From: Sphingobacterium griseoflavum
Lineage (GTDB): Bacteria > Bacteroidota > Bacteroidia > Sphingobacteriales > Sphingobacteriaceae
DNA length: 64,000 nt
Reading direction: 5' to 3'
NCBI RefSeq assembly: GCF_014653155.1
Contig: NZ_BNAF01000002.1
Span: 248,001-312,000, forward strand
A model generated the notes under the pieces. That model saw only the letters and a program-made list of their open reading frames with translations, did no database searches and had not been told where the DNA came from. This document shows positions 25,131 through 34,821 of this stretch, piece by piece (position 1 is the first letter of the stretch; every line of letters begins with the position of its first letter). The translations under genes and the position numbers were made by a program.

Positions 25131-27269
25131 ATGAAAAAGATTTGGATTTTCATACTGCTAACTGCGTTCAGTATGAGCACCTTCGCCGATGAGGGTATGT
25201 GGTTTTTGATGCACCTAAAACGCCTCAATGAGGCAGACATGCAGAAAAAAGGCCTCAAACTAACGGCGGAAGAAATTTACAGCATCAATAATTCCTCATT
25301 AAAGGATGCTATTGTACAATTCAATGGAGGCTGTACTGCGGAAATCGTTTCCGGACAAGGATTGGTATTTACCAACCACCATTGCGGGTATGGAGCCATT
25401 GCCGAACTATCTACGCCGGAGAACGACCATCTGACCAATGGCTTTTGGGCAAAGTCTTTTGATGAAGAGCTGAAGCCAAAATCCCTTTACGTACGCTTTT
25501 TTGTGCGCATGGATGATGTGTCAAAACGCATCCTTGGTTTGGTGAACGATAATATGAGCGAGAAAGAACGCGAGCGGATCATTAACCAAGAAATTGCAAA
25601 GATTGAAAAAGAAAACAGTGAGGGTGGCAAATACGTAGTTTCTGTAAAGTCATTCTACAACGGCAACGAATATTATTATTTCGTTTATCAAGATTACACA
25701 GATGTACGTTTGGTGGGCACACCACCCAGCAGCATCGGGAAATTTGGTGGCGACACTGATAACTGGGAGTGGCCTAGACATACCGGCGACTTCTCTATTT
25801 TCCGCGTGTATGGCGATAAAGATGGTAACCCTGCTGCATACGACAAAGAAAATGTACCGCTAAAGCCGAAGCACTTTCTTCCGGTTAGTTTGAAAGGTGT
25901 ACAAGAGGGTGATTTCTCCATGATCTTGGGCTACCCTGGCCGCACCAACCGTTGGATGCCTGCAGCGGGCATCGATCAAAATGTACATTATGCATATCCA
26001 GCTTGGGTAGAAGCGTCCAAAGTAGGCATGGATGCAATGAAAAAGCATATGGATAAAGATCAAGCTGTAAAATTAAACTACGCATCAACTTATTCTGGAG
26101 TAGCCAACTATTGGAAAAACCGACAAGGTATGATTGACGCCCTGAGCAAGCACAACACCGCAGCGACCAAGCGTATTCAAGAAGCTAAATTCCAAAAATG
26201 GGCGAATAAAAAGGCGAATAAATCGACCTATGCTGATGTCCTACCCACCATAGATGCCTTTTACAAAGCCACGAACGAAAAAGCAAAACATGACAACTAC
26301 CTCATCGGTATGCTCCGATCGTCGACGTTTGCCGCATTACCCTACAGCTTGGGCGCCGCGTTGAAACAATATGCAGCAGCAAACGAAGCGAAACGTGGCG
26401 AGATGCGACCTGCTTTGGAAAAAAATATACAAGAGACCTTTGAAAACATCTATATCCCCTTAGAGATCGATGTGCTTGCAGATGAACTGAATCTCTATAC
26501 GAAGAAAGCGGGTGAGATAGCGCCCTATATCCAAGCATTGGCGCAGAAAAATGGCGGTTCATTCCAACAGGATGTCAAGGCAGCGTTCGAACAAAGCATA
26601 TTTTCGTCTATGGATCACCTACAAGGTTTCTTGAATGACCCATCCACCACAACGGTCGACGCAGATCCACTCTATGCAATATCAAAGTCGCTGATGGATA
26701 AATATCGGGAAAAATCGCCCGAAATGGATGCGATGACAGATAAATTTCAAGCTGCCTACCGCAAGTATATTGCTGGCGTATTGGCCGCAAATCCAAAAGG
26801 AAAATATTATCCCGACGCAAATTCGACGTTACGACTTACATATGGCACAATCCGAGCGCTTCCTGCAGATCCACGGAACGATGCGGATATCAACAACTAT
26901 ACAACGTTGAAAGGAACGATTGCGAAATACAAACCAAACGATGAAGAATTCGATTTACCGAAACGCTTAATCGAGCTTTACGAAGCCAAGGACTATGGCC
27001 GCTATGCCGACAAAAAAGGTTATATGCCAGTCAACTTCCTTAGTGACCAAGATATCACAGGCGGAAACTCGGGATCTCCCGTGCTAAACGGAAACGGCGA
27101 GCTTATCGGTTTAGCTTTCGACGGAAACATTGAAGCGATGGCAGGCGATGTTATTTTCGATCCAGTTTTGCAAAGAACGATATCTGTCGACATCCGCTAC
27201 GTACTTTTTATAATCGACAAGTTTGCCGGTGCAGAAAATATCATAAATGAACTTAAAATAGTCGAATAG
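25131..27269 (+). CDS. S46-family dipeptidyl-peptidase, DPP7 type
   Basis: 712 residues, the S46 length. A signal peptide (MKKIWIFILLTAFSMSTFA) sends it to the periplasm, where it removes dipeptides from peptide N-termini. The catalytic His is in LVFTNHHCGYG (H84), the Asp region is DNWEWPRHTGDFSIF, and the Ser is S647 in TGGNSGSPV. G665 in LAFDGNIEAMAGD occupies the S1 position that is Gly in DPP7 (hydrophobic P1) and Arg in DPP11 (acidic P1), so DPP7-like specificity is inferred. I use ATG 25131; the longer frame begins with TTG. Confidence 0.94.
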   Translation: MKKIWIFILLTAFSMSTFADEGMWFLMHLKRLNEADMQKKGLKLTAEEIYSINNSSLKDAIVQFNGGCTAEIVSGQGLVFTNHHCGYGAIAELSTPENDHLTNGFWAKSFDEELKPKSLYVRFFVRMDDVSKRILGLVNDNMSEKERERIINQEIAKIEKENSEGGKYVVSVKSFYNGNEYYYFVYQDYTDVRLVGTPPSSIGKFGGDTDNWEWPRHTGDFSIFRVYGDKDGNPAAYDKENVPLKPKHFLPVSLKGVQEGDFSMILGYPGRTNRWMPAAGIDQNVHYAYPAWVEASKVGMDAMKKHMDKDQAVKLNYASTYSGVANYWKNRQGMIDALSKHNTAATKRIQEAKFQKWANKKANKSTYADVLPTIDAFYKATNEKAKHDNYLIGMLRSSTFAALPYSLGAALKQYAAANEAKRGEMRPALEKNIQETFENIYIPLEIDVLADELNLYTKKAGEIAPYIQALAQKNGGSFQQDVKAAFEQSIFSSMDHLQGFLNDPSTTTVDADPLYAISKSLMDKYREKSPEMDAMTDKFQAAYRKYIAGVLAANPKGKYYPDANSTLRLTYGTIRALPADPRNDADINNYTTLKGTIAKYKPNDEEFDLPKRLIELYEAKDYGRYADKKGYMPVNFLSDQDITGGNSGSPVLNGNGELIGLAFDGNIEAMAGDVIFDPVLQRTISVDIRYVLFIIDKFAGAENIINELKIVE

Positions 27270-27277
27270 GGCGTTTA

Positions 27278-27295
27278 ATCCAAATTAATTTGGAT
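27278..27295. repeat. perfect 18-base palindrome
   Basis: ATCCAAATTAATTTGGAT is self-complementary, with a further TTTGGAT right after it. It lies eight bases after the S46 stop and about 100 bases before the H1-like gene; a regulator-binding site or a weak transcript end are both possible. Confidence 0.45.
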
Positions 27296-27391
27296 ATTTG
27301 GATACAAAAATTGGGTATTCATTCTTTGTTTTTGTATATTTATTCTAACTTAGAACAAGAATTAATAGAAACTAAAATTATATAATTGAAA

Positions 27392-27574
27392 ATGGAAAAC
27401 TACAACAAATTAAAAAGCTTAGTAGCTTCGATAGAAGCTGATGCAGACAAGTTCTTCAACAATGGTAACTCGGCTGCTGGAACACGTGTACGCAAAGGAT
27501 TACAAGAGATCAAAACCTTAGCTCAAGAAATCCGTAACGAAGTAACATCAAAGAAAAACGACGAGAAAAAATAA
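27392..27574 (+). CDS. histone H1-like (Hc1-type) small DNA-associated protein
   Basis: 60 residues, Lys-rich and helical, matching the small histone H1-like proteins of Bacteroidota (YNKLKSLVASIEADADKFF, GTRVRKGLQEIKTLAQEIRNEV, ending in a Lys/Asp/Glu tail). It is expected to bind DNA non-specifically and affect chromosome packing; that role comes from the family. I use ATG 27392; the listed longer frame starts with TTG. A strong terminator follows at once, so it is a single-gene transcript. Confidence 0.85.
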   Translation: MENYNKLKSLVASIEADADKFFNNGNSAAGTRVRKGLQEIKTLAQEIRNEVTSKKNDEKK

Positions 27575-27595
27575 TTTTTTGCTCGGAAATATAAA

Positions 27596-27625
27596 AAATC
27601 CCCTTCGATTGAAGGGGATTTTTTT
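27596..27625. terminator. bidirectional terminator between H1-like and GLPGLI genes
   Basis: AAATCCCCTTC / GAAGGGGATTT stem with loop GATT, T tract on the right and A tract on the left, so it can stop transcripts from both sides. Confidence 0.9.
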
Positions 27626-27652
27626 GTTGAGTAGTGCATACGTCTGAACGAC

Positions 27653-28441
27653 CTACAACAGCATATTGATCATCAGAAAGTTAAACTCCGGCTCCGTATA
27701 CCAGTCTCCCACACGCAACCGATCACGCATAAAGGCCTGGAAAGCAGCCCTCGTCATCGGCTTATCGCGCTTTTTGGCAAAGTCGCTGGTAATCTGCGGC
27801 TGTCCGATTTCCACCTTGGTGGCGTAGATATTATAGTGCTGTTCAGGTACGACAAGCCCCAGTATCATGCCTGGCAAGCCATGCATACATGCTGGCCCCG
27901 ACGAAAGCGGGATAACATCGGTGTAAAAAGCGACCACAAATACGGAATCCAACAACACACCATTTGCCCGTCGGCACGTGTAGCCTGCAATATCGCGGTA
28001 CTCATTGGTTATCTTCCATTTGATGTTCAACAAAGAGTCCTCCAGCAGGATGTTTCCCCCATTATAATCCAGTTTGTTTTTGAATAACCCCTTTCCAATA
28101 TCCTGATAATAGCTCCCGTTATGATCAAAGCCATACCATTCCAAGTTTCGCATAATGCCCGTAAGCTCCTCCTGCACCGCATCATAACGTGATTCATTCG
28201 CGTTGAAAGACAATTTGCTTTTGTATACGTAAGATTCGGGTGCTTTGCTCATCAATTGTTCCATGTAAGAACGGTCAAAGTTGTCATCTTTCGACAGCGC
28301 CATGCGGCGTTTCATAAAGTTTTTTAGATGAACGCGCTTTTCAAAATGAATGATGCCTGCTTCCGGAAAATAAGCATGCTGCCCGAATGCTGTGCCCGAG
28401 AAAAACAAAACGCTTGCCGTTATCCATATCAATCTTTTCAT
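27653..28441 (-). CDS. GLPGLI family protein
   Basis: 262 residues with a signal peptide (cleavage after AFG, before QHAYFPEAG). The family motif appears as H-G-L-P-G-M-I-L in the central region, after a pair of conserved Cys/Gly segments (YTCRRANG, GPACMHGLPG). GLPGLI proteins are exported proteins of unknown function almost restricted to Bacteroidota and are usually encoded next to an outer-membrane barrel, as here. Its start codon shares one base with the stop of the barrel gene. Confidence 0.93.
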   Translation of the reverse strand: MKRLIWITASVLFFSGTAFGQHAYFPEAGIIHFEKRVHLKNFMKRRMALSKDDNFDRSYMEQLMSKAPESYVYKSKLSFNANESRYDAVQEELTGIMRNLEWYGFDHNGSYYQDIGKGLFKNKLDYNGGNILLEDSLLNIKWKITNEYRDIAGYTCRRANGVLLDSVFVVAFYTDVIPLSSGPACMHGLPGMILGLVVPEQHYNIYATKVEIGQPQITSDFAKKRDKPMTRAAFQAFMRDRLRVGDWYTEPEFNFLMINMLL

Positions 28442-31203
28442 TATTCGTTTCCTCCTTTCATGGATGTAAAATCCCAGCTTATCTTTAACATAAAATATCG
28501 GGCAATCGTGTTGTAGCGATCTTGAACCAGTGTACTTGCACGCTGCTGTCTGGTAAAACCGATATTTTGGTTTAAGACGTCGTTGACAAAAAAGTTAATG
28601 TTCAATGACTCACTTTTTAAAAATTTCTTGCTCACACCGGGCTGCCAAAGGAAGCGATCTAACTTCTCGGCAAATATGCTTGTAGGAGCTTGATACAGGT
28701 AGTCCATATTGGAGTATACTTTTAGTTTCCAAGGCAGAAAATATTCCAGGTTAGCGTTACTTCTGTACACAAAGCCATTGCTGTTCAAGTCTGGCTGTAG
28801 GGAGTTACGAAGCATGCTGTAGCCTGGGGTAAAGCCTATCGAGAAGTCCAATCCTTTCTTTACGCTTCGACTAAAACTCAAGGACAGAGAGAGGTCGATA
28901 TTATCATTCTCGCTCAGCACACTATTGATGTAGTTAAAGTAATTGTTATAGGTTCCATCAAAAAATAGGTTGCCGCGCACCTTTTGCTTTTTTAGTAGAT
29001 CGCGGCCTATACTACTCCAAAAACTGACCGTGTTGGCTACTCGATCCAAGTTGGCAAAAGAGAGTGTCCGACGTCCGTTTTCGATCATTATATTTTGTTG
29101 GATGTTGTTAAACCGTTGTGACCAATTCAAGGAGATGTAGCCATATTGATTCTTTAACATGTCATATGTATTAAAGCTTATAGCGTAGGAATTACTTTGC
29201 GAAGGTCGCAGGTTTTCATTGCCGACCACGATATTCAACTGATCCGTATTTTGCCGTAGCGGCTGTATCTGTGTTAACGAAGGCAGATTATTATTGCGGT
29301 TGAACCGGAATGAAATGCTGTTAGCCTTGGATATTTTGTACCGAAAAAATAATGCAGGGTTATAGGTCAGAAAGCTCCTGCTTAAATCCATACCTTCATC
29401 GTTGTTCACCTGATACAATTCATCATTTCGGATATTGTTGGTCAGGTTGGCATCAAATCGGTCTGATCGATAATTAAAGGAAAGATTTGTTGCATGGCGC
29501 GTGGTATTGAAGTCGAAATCGTTGCTGAACGCGCGATCCAGCTCGTCGTAAAGACCGCTTGCGGCAGACCGATTAAAGGACGCATTGACGGACGAAGACA
29601 CGCCACGGCTGAATTCATATTGTAGACTGGAGTTTAACCGTTTTGTCAGCGGCTCGGTGTAAGAAAGCGATGTACGGAAATTATCTCCGCGCGATTCCAT
29701 GGCTTTACGTTGGTCAATCTCGGAAACACTATCTAGGGTAAAAAAGTTGGCTGTAGATTGCAGCCAGCCATCTCCCGTTGTTTTATTATGGTTTCCATTG
29801 ATACGCAAGGATAACGACCTTCCTTCCCGCTTGAGCTTTCGCGTTAAATAAGCACTATAATCCACAGACTGATTGTTAGACTGCATTTCTTGCATGGCAT
29901 TATTATCGTTTATCTGATCACCGCTTCCGTCGTAGGTAGAGGTCGCTTGCGTGCGTTTGCTTTCTGTATCCCCTTTGGAAGCACCAACGCTCATGGTCAA
30001 CGTAGTGAGGGAATCGATCTTTAGATCGTAACGTCCGTTGAAGCGGTGTTTTTGGTTCTTCGCCTTACTGTAGGTCTCCTCATTGGAATTCAGGACGGAA
30101 TTAGGCAAATTTTCCTGGGAAATGCGCGAACTCTCTTCTTCATTTTCGATTATCCCAAATTTGTAACTTGCATTCAGCTTATGGCTGGATTCTTTCCACG
30201 CATCGGAAAAAGAAGCTCCGGTACTAAGGGCCCGAGGACGTCCGCGTCCGTTCCAGTAGTCCATGTCATCTCCTCGCCAAGAGAAGGACACCGAACCATC
30301 GTCGGAAACGTCTGTACTCAAATCCGAAAAACCATAGCGGTCGCGATCTTCCCAATTTAACGACACTGTACCGTCGTTGGATGTTAGGCCGAACACGCCG
30401 ATTTTCTGGCTGCCATTAAATTTGTTAAATGCTAACGTTCCGGTATAAAATCCCCGATCGGTATCGGCGCCACTCCCAGCTTCCGTTTTTCCAAACATGC
30501 CCTTCTTCGCATCTTCCTTGAGCTTTAAATTTATTGTCTGTGTACGTTGCCCATCGTCGACGCCGGTGCGCTCCGCCTCTTCCGACTTTTTTTCATAGAG
30601 CTGTACTTTGTCCACCATGTCCGATCGCACATTGCGCGTCACCAGCGTAGGATCGTTCCCGAAAAACTCTTCTCCATCCACCAGCACTTTCTCCACGGTC
30701 TTGCCTTGCGCCGTTATTTTACCGCTGGCATCCACCGATATGCCTGGCAGCACTTTCAACAAATCCTCTACCTTGCCATTCTTTTCAACAGCAAAACTTG
30801 ATGCATCGTACTCCGTGGTATCACCTTTGATCACTACGGGAATCTTTCCTGTGACGATGACTTCCTCCAGCAATTGGCTTACGCTGCTCAGTTGGATCGT
30901 TCCAAGGCTCAGGTCATTTTCCGGAAGGATTTCCTTGTAAAAGTCACCATATTTCGGATAGGTGATGACCAATAGATAGGGAATGGTATCCGGTCGCACC
31001 ACAGAAAAGTTGCCCAGTCGATCTGCACGTGTATGCTGAATCAAAATAGAGTCCTGAGCACGCAAGAGCATGACCGAGGCATTGGAGAGTTTAATCTTTG
31101 GGTCGGTTTCATCGACAACCTCCCCCGTAATTTTAGTTTGCGCATACGCACCCATAAAAAACATTAGGATCATACAGGTGCAAAATGCGGTTAGTTTTTT
31201 CAT
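28441..31203 (-). CDS. outer-membrane beta-barrel protein, TonB-dependent-receptor-like
   Basis: 920 residues. Signal peptide (about 1-21), a carboxypeptidase-regulatory-like domain (about 24-105), a plug-like region containing KVEDLLKVLPGISVDASGKITAQGKTVEKVLVDGEEFFG, and a long barrel with alternating aromatic strands to the C-terminus. This is the large Bacteroidota family with a partial plug often called outer membrane beta-barrel family 3. With the GLPGLI protein it forms a two-gene operon (overlap of one base). The transported or bound ligand is unknown. Confidence 0.9.
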   Translation of the reverse strand: MKKLTAFCTCMILMFFMGAYAQTKITGEVVDETDPKIKLSNASVMLLRAQDSILIQHTRADRLGNFSVVRPDTIPYLLVITYPKYGDFYKEILPENDLSLGTIQLSSVSQLLEEVIVTGKIPVVIKGDTTEYDASSFAVEKNGKVEDLLKVLPGISVDASGKITAQGKTVEKVLVDGEEFFGNDPTLVTRNVRSDMVDKVQLYEKKSEEAERTGVDDGQRTQTINLKLKEDAKKGMFGKTEAGSGADTDRGFYTGTLAFNKFNGSQKIGVFGLTSNDGTVSLNWEDRDRYGFSDLSTDVSDDGSVSFSWRGDDMDYWNGRGRPRALSTGASFSDAWKESSHKLNASYKFGIIENEEESSRISQENLPNSVLNSNEETYSKAKNQKHRFNGRYDLKIDSLTTLTMSVGASKGDTESKRTQATSTYDGSGDQINDNNAMQEMQSNNQSVDYSAYLTRKLKREGRSLSLRINGNHNKTTGDGWLQSTANFFTLDSVSEIDQRKAMESRGDNFRTSLSYTEPLTKRLNSSLQYEFSRGVSSSVNASFNRSAASGLYDELDRAFSNDFDFNTTRHATNLSFNYRSDRFDANLTNNIRNDELYQVNNDEGMDLSRSFLTYNPALFFRYKISKANSISFRFNRNNNLPSLTQIQPLRQNTDQLNIVVGNENLRPSQSNSYAISFNTYDMLKNQYGYISLNWSQRFNNIQQNIMIENGRRTLSFANLDRVANTVSFWSSIGRDLLKKQKVRGNLFFDGTYNNYFNYINSVLSENDNIDLSLSLSFSRSVKKGLDFSIGFTPGYSMLRNSLQPDLNSNGFVYRSNANLEYFLPWKLKVYSNMDYLYQAPTSIFAEKLDRFLWQPGVSKKFLKSESLNINFFVNDVLNQNIGFTRQQRASTLVQDRYNTIARYFMLKISWDFTSMKGGNE

Positions 31204-31348
31204 GAAATAGGTTGAATATCCAAGATATCTACGAAAATATCATAATTAAGCTACCGTTCAAAGGCATTTGAAATGTTTAACATTTATTTAACAACTTGCC
31301 AGATGTCTTAAGTAAAGATATCCAGCTACGGAATAACATTATAATTGG

Positions 31349-31356
31349 TAGCTTTG
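31349..31356 (+). promoter_or_regulatory. -7 promoter element of the M20 dipeptidase gene
   Basis: TAGCTTTG, 15 bases before the ATG, fits TAnnTTTG; no -33 element at the right distance. Confidence 0.45.
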
Positions 31357-31371
31357 TAAAAAACAAAAAAT

Positions 31372-32742
31372 ATGCAGACAATAAAAGAATATGTTCAATC
31401 CAACCAAGAGAGATTCTTAGAAGAATTATTCGCTTTATTACGTTTTCCCTCGATCAGTGCCGATCCGAAATACAAAGACGATGTGGTAAAAACTGCCGAA
31501 TTTGTTGCGGAAAAGTTAAGGGAGGCTGGCGCCGACCAAGTCGAAGTATGCCCTACTGCAGGCAACCCGATTGTTTATGGTGAAAAAGTCATCGACAGCA
31601 GCTTGCCTACTGTCTTAGTATACGGGCATTATGATGTACAACCTGCAGACCCATTAGAGCTTTGGGACACACCACCTTTTGAGCCGACAGTACGTGATGG
31701 TAAAATATATGCGCGTGGATCCGCTGACGATAAGGGACAATTTTACATGCATGTCAAGGCTTTTGAGTATATGATGAGAAATGACGCATTGGCGTGCAAC
31801 ATCAAATTCATGATCGAAGGAGAGGAAGAAGTGGGATCCGCTAACTTGGGTACTTTCGTCAGTTCAAACACCGATAGACTACAAAACGATGTTATCGTGA
31901 TCTCGGACACGTCAATGATTAGCATGGATCAACCGTCATTGGAGACCGGATTGAGAGGTCTATCCTACGTTGAAGTAGAAGTGACCGGTCCAAACAGGGA
32001 TCTGCATTCGGGCGTATATGGCGGCGCGGTAGCCAACCCTGCGACTATTTTAGCCAAGATGATTGCCTCCCTACACGACGAAAACAACCATATTGCTATT
32101 CCTGGCTTTTACGATGATGTGGTAGATTTGACTGCCGAAGAACGGGCGGCTTTAAATGAAGCACCATTTGATGTGGAAGCATACAAAGAAGACTTGGGCA
32201 TAGCCGAAATTTGGGGAGAAGCGGGATATACGAGTATTGAACGCACCGGTATCCGTCCAACATTGGAAGTTAACGGCATGTGGGGGGGGTATATCGGTGA
32301 AGGCGCAAAAACAGTATTGCCTTCTAAAGCGCATGCGAAGATATCAATGCGGTTGGTACCGAACCAAGATTCGCAGCGAATCACATCACTTTTTAAGGAG
32401 CATTTTGAAAAAATAGCTCCTAGCTATGTCCAGGTAACCGTGAAACCGCATCATGGCGGTGAACCGGTGGTCACACCGACGGACAGCATTGCATATAAAG
32501 CAGCAGAGAAAGCACTAGAAGAGGCCTTTGGCAAAAAACCTATTCCCACGCGCGGCGGCGGGTCCATTCCTATTGTAGCATTGTTCGAAAAGGAACTTGG
32601 TGTGAAAACGGTGCTGCTGGGCTTTGGCTTGGATAGTGATAACCTGCATTCACCAAATGAAAAGTACGGCATCGAAAACTACTTAAAGGGTATTGAAACC
32701 ATTCCTTCATTTTTCAAACATTTTGCCGAGCTTAGCAAGTAA
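31372..32742 (+). CDS. M20-family dipeptidase
   Basis: 456 residues of the CNDP-like M20 metallopeptidases. Metal-site segments: H and D in VYGHYDVQPAD, the bridging Asp in ARGSADDKGQ, catalytic Glu pair in EGEEEVGSANL, D in VISDTSMI, and the late H in DNLHSPNEKYGIENY. A dimerisation lid lies between. No signal peptide, so a cytosolic dipeptidase acting on imported peptides is likely, complementing the exported S46 and M28 peptidases. Confidence 0.93.
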   Translation: MQTIKEYVQSNQERFLEELFALLRFPSISADPKYKDDVVKTAEFVAEKLREAGADQVEVCPTAGNPIVYGEKVIDSSLPTVLVYGHYDVQPADPLELWDTPPFEPTVRDGKIYARGSADDKGQFYMHVKAFEYMMRNDALACNIKFMIEGEEEVGSANLGTFVSSNTDRLQNDVIVISDTSMISMDQPSLETGLRGLSYVEVEVTGPNRDLHSGVYGGAVANPATILAKMIASLHDENNHIAIPGFYDDVVDLTAEERAALNEAPFDVEAYKEDLGIAEIWGEAGYTSIERTGIRPTLEVNGMWGGYIGEGAKTVLPSKAHAKISMRLVPNQDSQRITSLFKEHFEKIAPSYVQVTVKPHHGGEPVVTPTDSIAYKAAEKALEEAFGKKPIPTRGGGSIPIVALFEKELGVKTVLLGFGLDSDNLHSPNEKYGIENYLKGIETIPSFFKHFAELSK

Positions 32743-32748
32743 GGCGTG

Positions 32749-32788
32749 CACGTCGTCTGTCACGGTTCTGTTTGCCGCAGACGACGTG
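32749..32788 (+). other. hairpin after the M20 gene
   Basis: Perfect 11-base arms CACGTCGTCTG / CAGACGACGTG around an 18-base loop, six bases after the stop. No T tract follows, so it is more likely an mRNA 3'-end or stability structure than a simple terminator. Confidence 0.5.
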
Positions 32789-32861
32789 TAACCTTTACGG
32801 GCCGAGTGTCTGCAATGTAAATTAACCCGTCGTGTCTTAACATAAATATATAGAGTTGACC

Positions 32862-33605
32862 ATGCTGAAGATCTTGAGAAAATTACATCGCTCTGCGTAT
32901 TTTGTGTTCATTCTCTTTTTCTTTTCTTTGGCATACCCCTTTCTCCTATTTTATGCCAAAAAACCAACAAAGAACTATAACAAAATAGTATCTTTTCGGC
33001 GGTGGATAAGTTTGGCAGGAATTTACGCCGTGGGGATACGTATAAAAGTGACCTATGAAAGGGAGATAGACTGGAGAAAACACTATGTAATCTGCCCAAA
33101 CCACACATCTTTTCTTGACATCACCGTTCTGACGTTTCTTTGCCGTGAACCATTTTCTTTTATGGGAAAAGTAGAGCTGCTAGACAATCCCGTTACCCGC
33201 ATATTTTTCGAAACTGTTGATATCCCGGTAAAACGGGACAGTAAGGTCTCGGCTTTTAAAGCCTATAAAAGAGCGTTAGAACTTTTGGCCGAGGAAAAAT
33301 CATTGGTTATTTTCCCGGAGGGTAAGATAGATGACAATTTCCCCCCCACGCTCCACCCCTTCAAATCGGGAGCATTCAGGCTTGCCACAGAGCACAACAT
33401 ACCGATATTACCTGTAATTATCCAAAATGCTTGGGAAGTTTTTTGGGATGATGGGCGAAAGTTCGGAACAAAGCCAGGCGTGATACAGGTGACGGTACTG
33501 GCGCCGATCGATACCCAAGATTACGGAAAGGAAAACGCAGAACAACTGGAAACCACGGTGTACGGAAAAATGAAAGACGCTTGGGATCTATACAATAAAT
33601 CGTAA
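32862..33605 (+). CDS. 1-acyl-sn-glycerol-3-phosphate acyltransferase (PlsC family)
   Basis: 247 residues. An N-terminal hydrophobic segment (about 12-32) anchors it in the inner membrane; the acyltransferase motifs are N-H-T-S-F-L-D (HX4D) and F-P-E-G-K-I. It transfers an acyl group to a lysophospholipid, most likely making phosphatidic acid. I use ATG 32862; the longer frame begins with TTG. An ABC ATPase gene follows 27 bases later. Confidence 0.9.
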   Translation: MLKILRKLHRSAYFVFILFFFSLAYPFLLFYAKKPTKNYNKIVSFRRWISLAGIYAVGIRIKVTYEREIDWRKHYVICPNHTSFLDITVLTFLCREPFSFMGKVELLDNPVTRIFFETVDIPVKRDSKVSAFKAYKRALELLAEEKSLVIFPEGKIDDNFPPTLHPFKSGAFRLATEHNIPILPVIIQNAWEVFWDDGRKFGTKPGVIQVTVLAPIDTQDYGKENAEQLETTVYGKMKDAWDLYNKS

Positions 33606-33632
33606 CTTCATGGCACGCTACAGCTAACATGC

Positions 33633-34391
33633 ATGGAAAATAACTTTTTAATCCAAATAGAAGACATCGGGCGAGCATATATCATCGGCTCAGAGGAAAT
33701 CCACGCGCTAAAATCCGTGTCACTCAACATCAATAAAGGAGAATTCGTTGCCTTGATGGGCCCCTCTGGCTCCGGCAAGTCGACCCTAATGAATATTTTG
33801 GGCTGTTTGGATACGCCCAGTAAAGGAACCTATATCCTTAATGGCATCAACGTATCGGACATGAGTGAAAACGAACTTGCCGAGGTGAGGAATAAAGAAA
33901 TCGGATTTGTATTCCAAACATTTAACCTGCTCCCGAAAAGTACGGCGTTGGATAACGTTGCCCTTCCCTTGATTTATGCAGGCCTTAGCAAGAAAAAACG
34001 CGAAGATCAAGCGCTAAAAGCGTTGGTAGATGTGGGTCTTGGAAACCGTGTAGACCATAAACCCAATGAGCTTTCTGGCGGACAGCGCCAGCGGGTAGCC
34101 GTAGCACGGGCGTTGATAAACAACCCATCCATTATCCTGGCTGATGAGCCGACAGGAAACTTGGACACGAAAACCTCCATTGAGATTATGGGTCTTTTGG
34201 AGAATATACACGCTAAGGGAAACACGATCATCTTGGTAACACATGAAGAAGACATTGCACAGCATGCCCATCGTATCGTCCGGATGCGCGATGGTCTTAT
34301 TGAAGATGATTATACCAACCCGGATATCAAGTCTGTCCTCCCAAGACTGGACGCGTTAAAAGAAAAAGGAACAGATTTTGAGAAAATTTAA
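33633..34391 (+). CDS. ABC transporter ATP-binding protein, MacB/LolD type
   Basis: 252 residues with Walker [11 protein letters not shown] loop [10 protein letters not shown], signature LSGGQRQR, Walker [12 protein letters not shown] and the H loop in LVTHEEDIA. The sequence [27 protein letters not shown] and the GNLDTKTS turn place it in the MacB/LolD/FtsE group of efflux or lipoprotein-release ATPases. No permease gene is adjacent, so its membrane partner is encoded elsewhere. A second LolD-type ATPase is at 58364-59017. Confidence 0.9.
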   Translation: MENNFLIQIEDIGRAYIIGSEEIHALKSVSLNINKGEFVALMGPSGSGKSTLMNILGCLDTPSKGTYILNGINVSDMSENELAEVRNKEIGFVFQTFNLLPKSTALDNVALPLIYAGLSKKKREDQALKALVDVGLGNRVDHKPNELSGGQRQRVAVARALINNPSIILADEPTGNLDTKTSIEIMGLLENIHAKGNTIILVTHEEDIAQHAHRIVRMRDGLIEDDYTNPDIKSVLPRLDALKEKGTDFEKI

Positions 34392-34452
34392 ATATTAAAA
34401 ACCTGAAAACAAGATAGTTAAGACGTAAATTAATTGATAACACTCATTTGAC

Positions 34453-34482
34453 TTGTTTTTCTTAATAATAATGTTATTTTTG
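34453..34482 (+). promoter_or_regulatory. promoter of the DUF2795 gene
   Basis: TTG (34453-34455), 19-base spacer and TATTTTTG (34475-34482), 28 bases before the ATG: one of the clearest Bacteroidetes-type promoters in the window. Confidence 0.65.
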
Positions 34483-34510
34483 CGGAAAATAGCGACTTAA
34501 ATTATTAGAT

Positions 34511-34732
34511 ATGTATTGGACACTAGAATTAGCATCGCACTTGGAAGATGCGCCATGGCCAGCAACTAAAGATGAGTTAATTGACTATGCTATTCGTTCG
34601 GGAGCTCCGGTAGAGGTTATTGAAAACCTTCAAGCGTTAGAGGACGACGGCGAGCCATACGAAAACATCGAAGAGATTTGGCCCGATTATCCGACAAAGG
34701 ATGATTTCTTTTTCAATGAAGATGAGTACTAA
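34511..34732 (+). CDS. DUF2795 family protein
   Basis: 73 residues, acidic, with the family sequence WTLELASHLEDAPWPATKDELIDYAIRSGAP and a tail rich in Asp, Glu and aromatic residues. The family is widespread and short, with no known biochemical function. It has its own promoter and terminator, suggesting an abundant independent small transcript. Confidence 0.88.
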   Translation: MYWTLELASHLEDAPWPATKDELIDYAIRSGAPVEVIENLQALEDDGEPYENIEEIWPDYPTKDDFFFNEDEY

Positions 34733-34736
34733 TTGA

Positions 34737-34769
34737 ACATAAAAAGCGCCCTTGGGGCGTTTTTTATGT
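34737..34769 (+). terminator. terminator after the DUF2795 gene
   Basis: ACATAAAAAGCGCCC / GGGCGTTTTTTATGT (one wobble) with a three-base loop and a run of six T residues in the right arm. Confidence 0.88.
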
Positions 34770-34821
34770 TTTTATTAATCCTTTTGCCGCTATAAGCGTC
34801 TTAGGATTATAACGTGATCGC

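Noticed and set aside
32749..32788. Terminator after the M20 gene
   Set aside because: The stem is strong but no T tract follows, so it was listed only as a hairpin.
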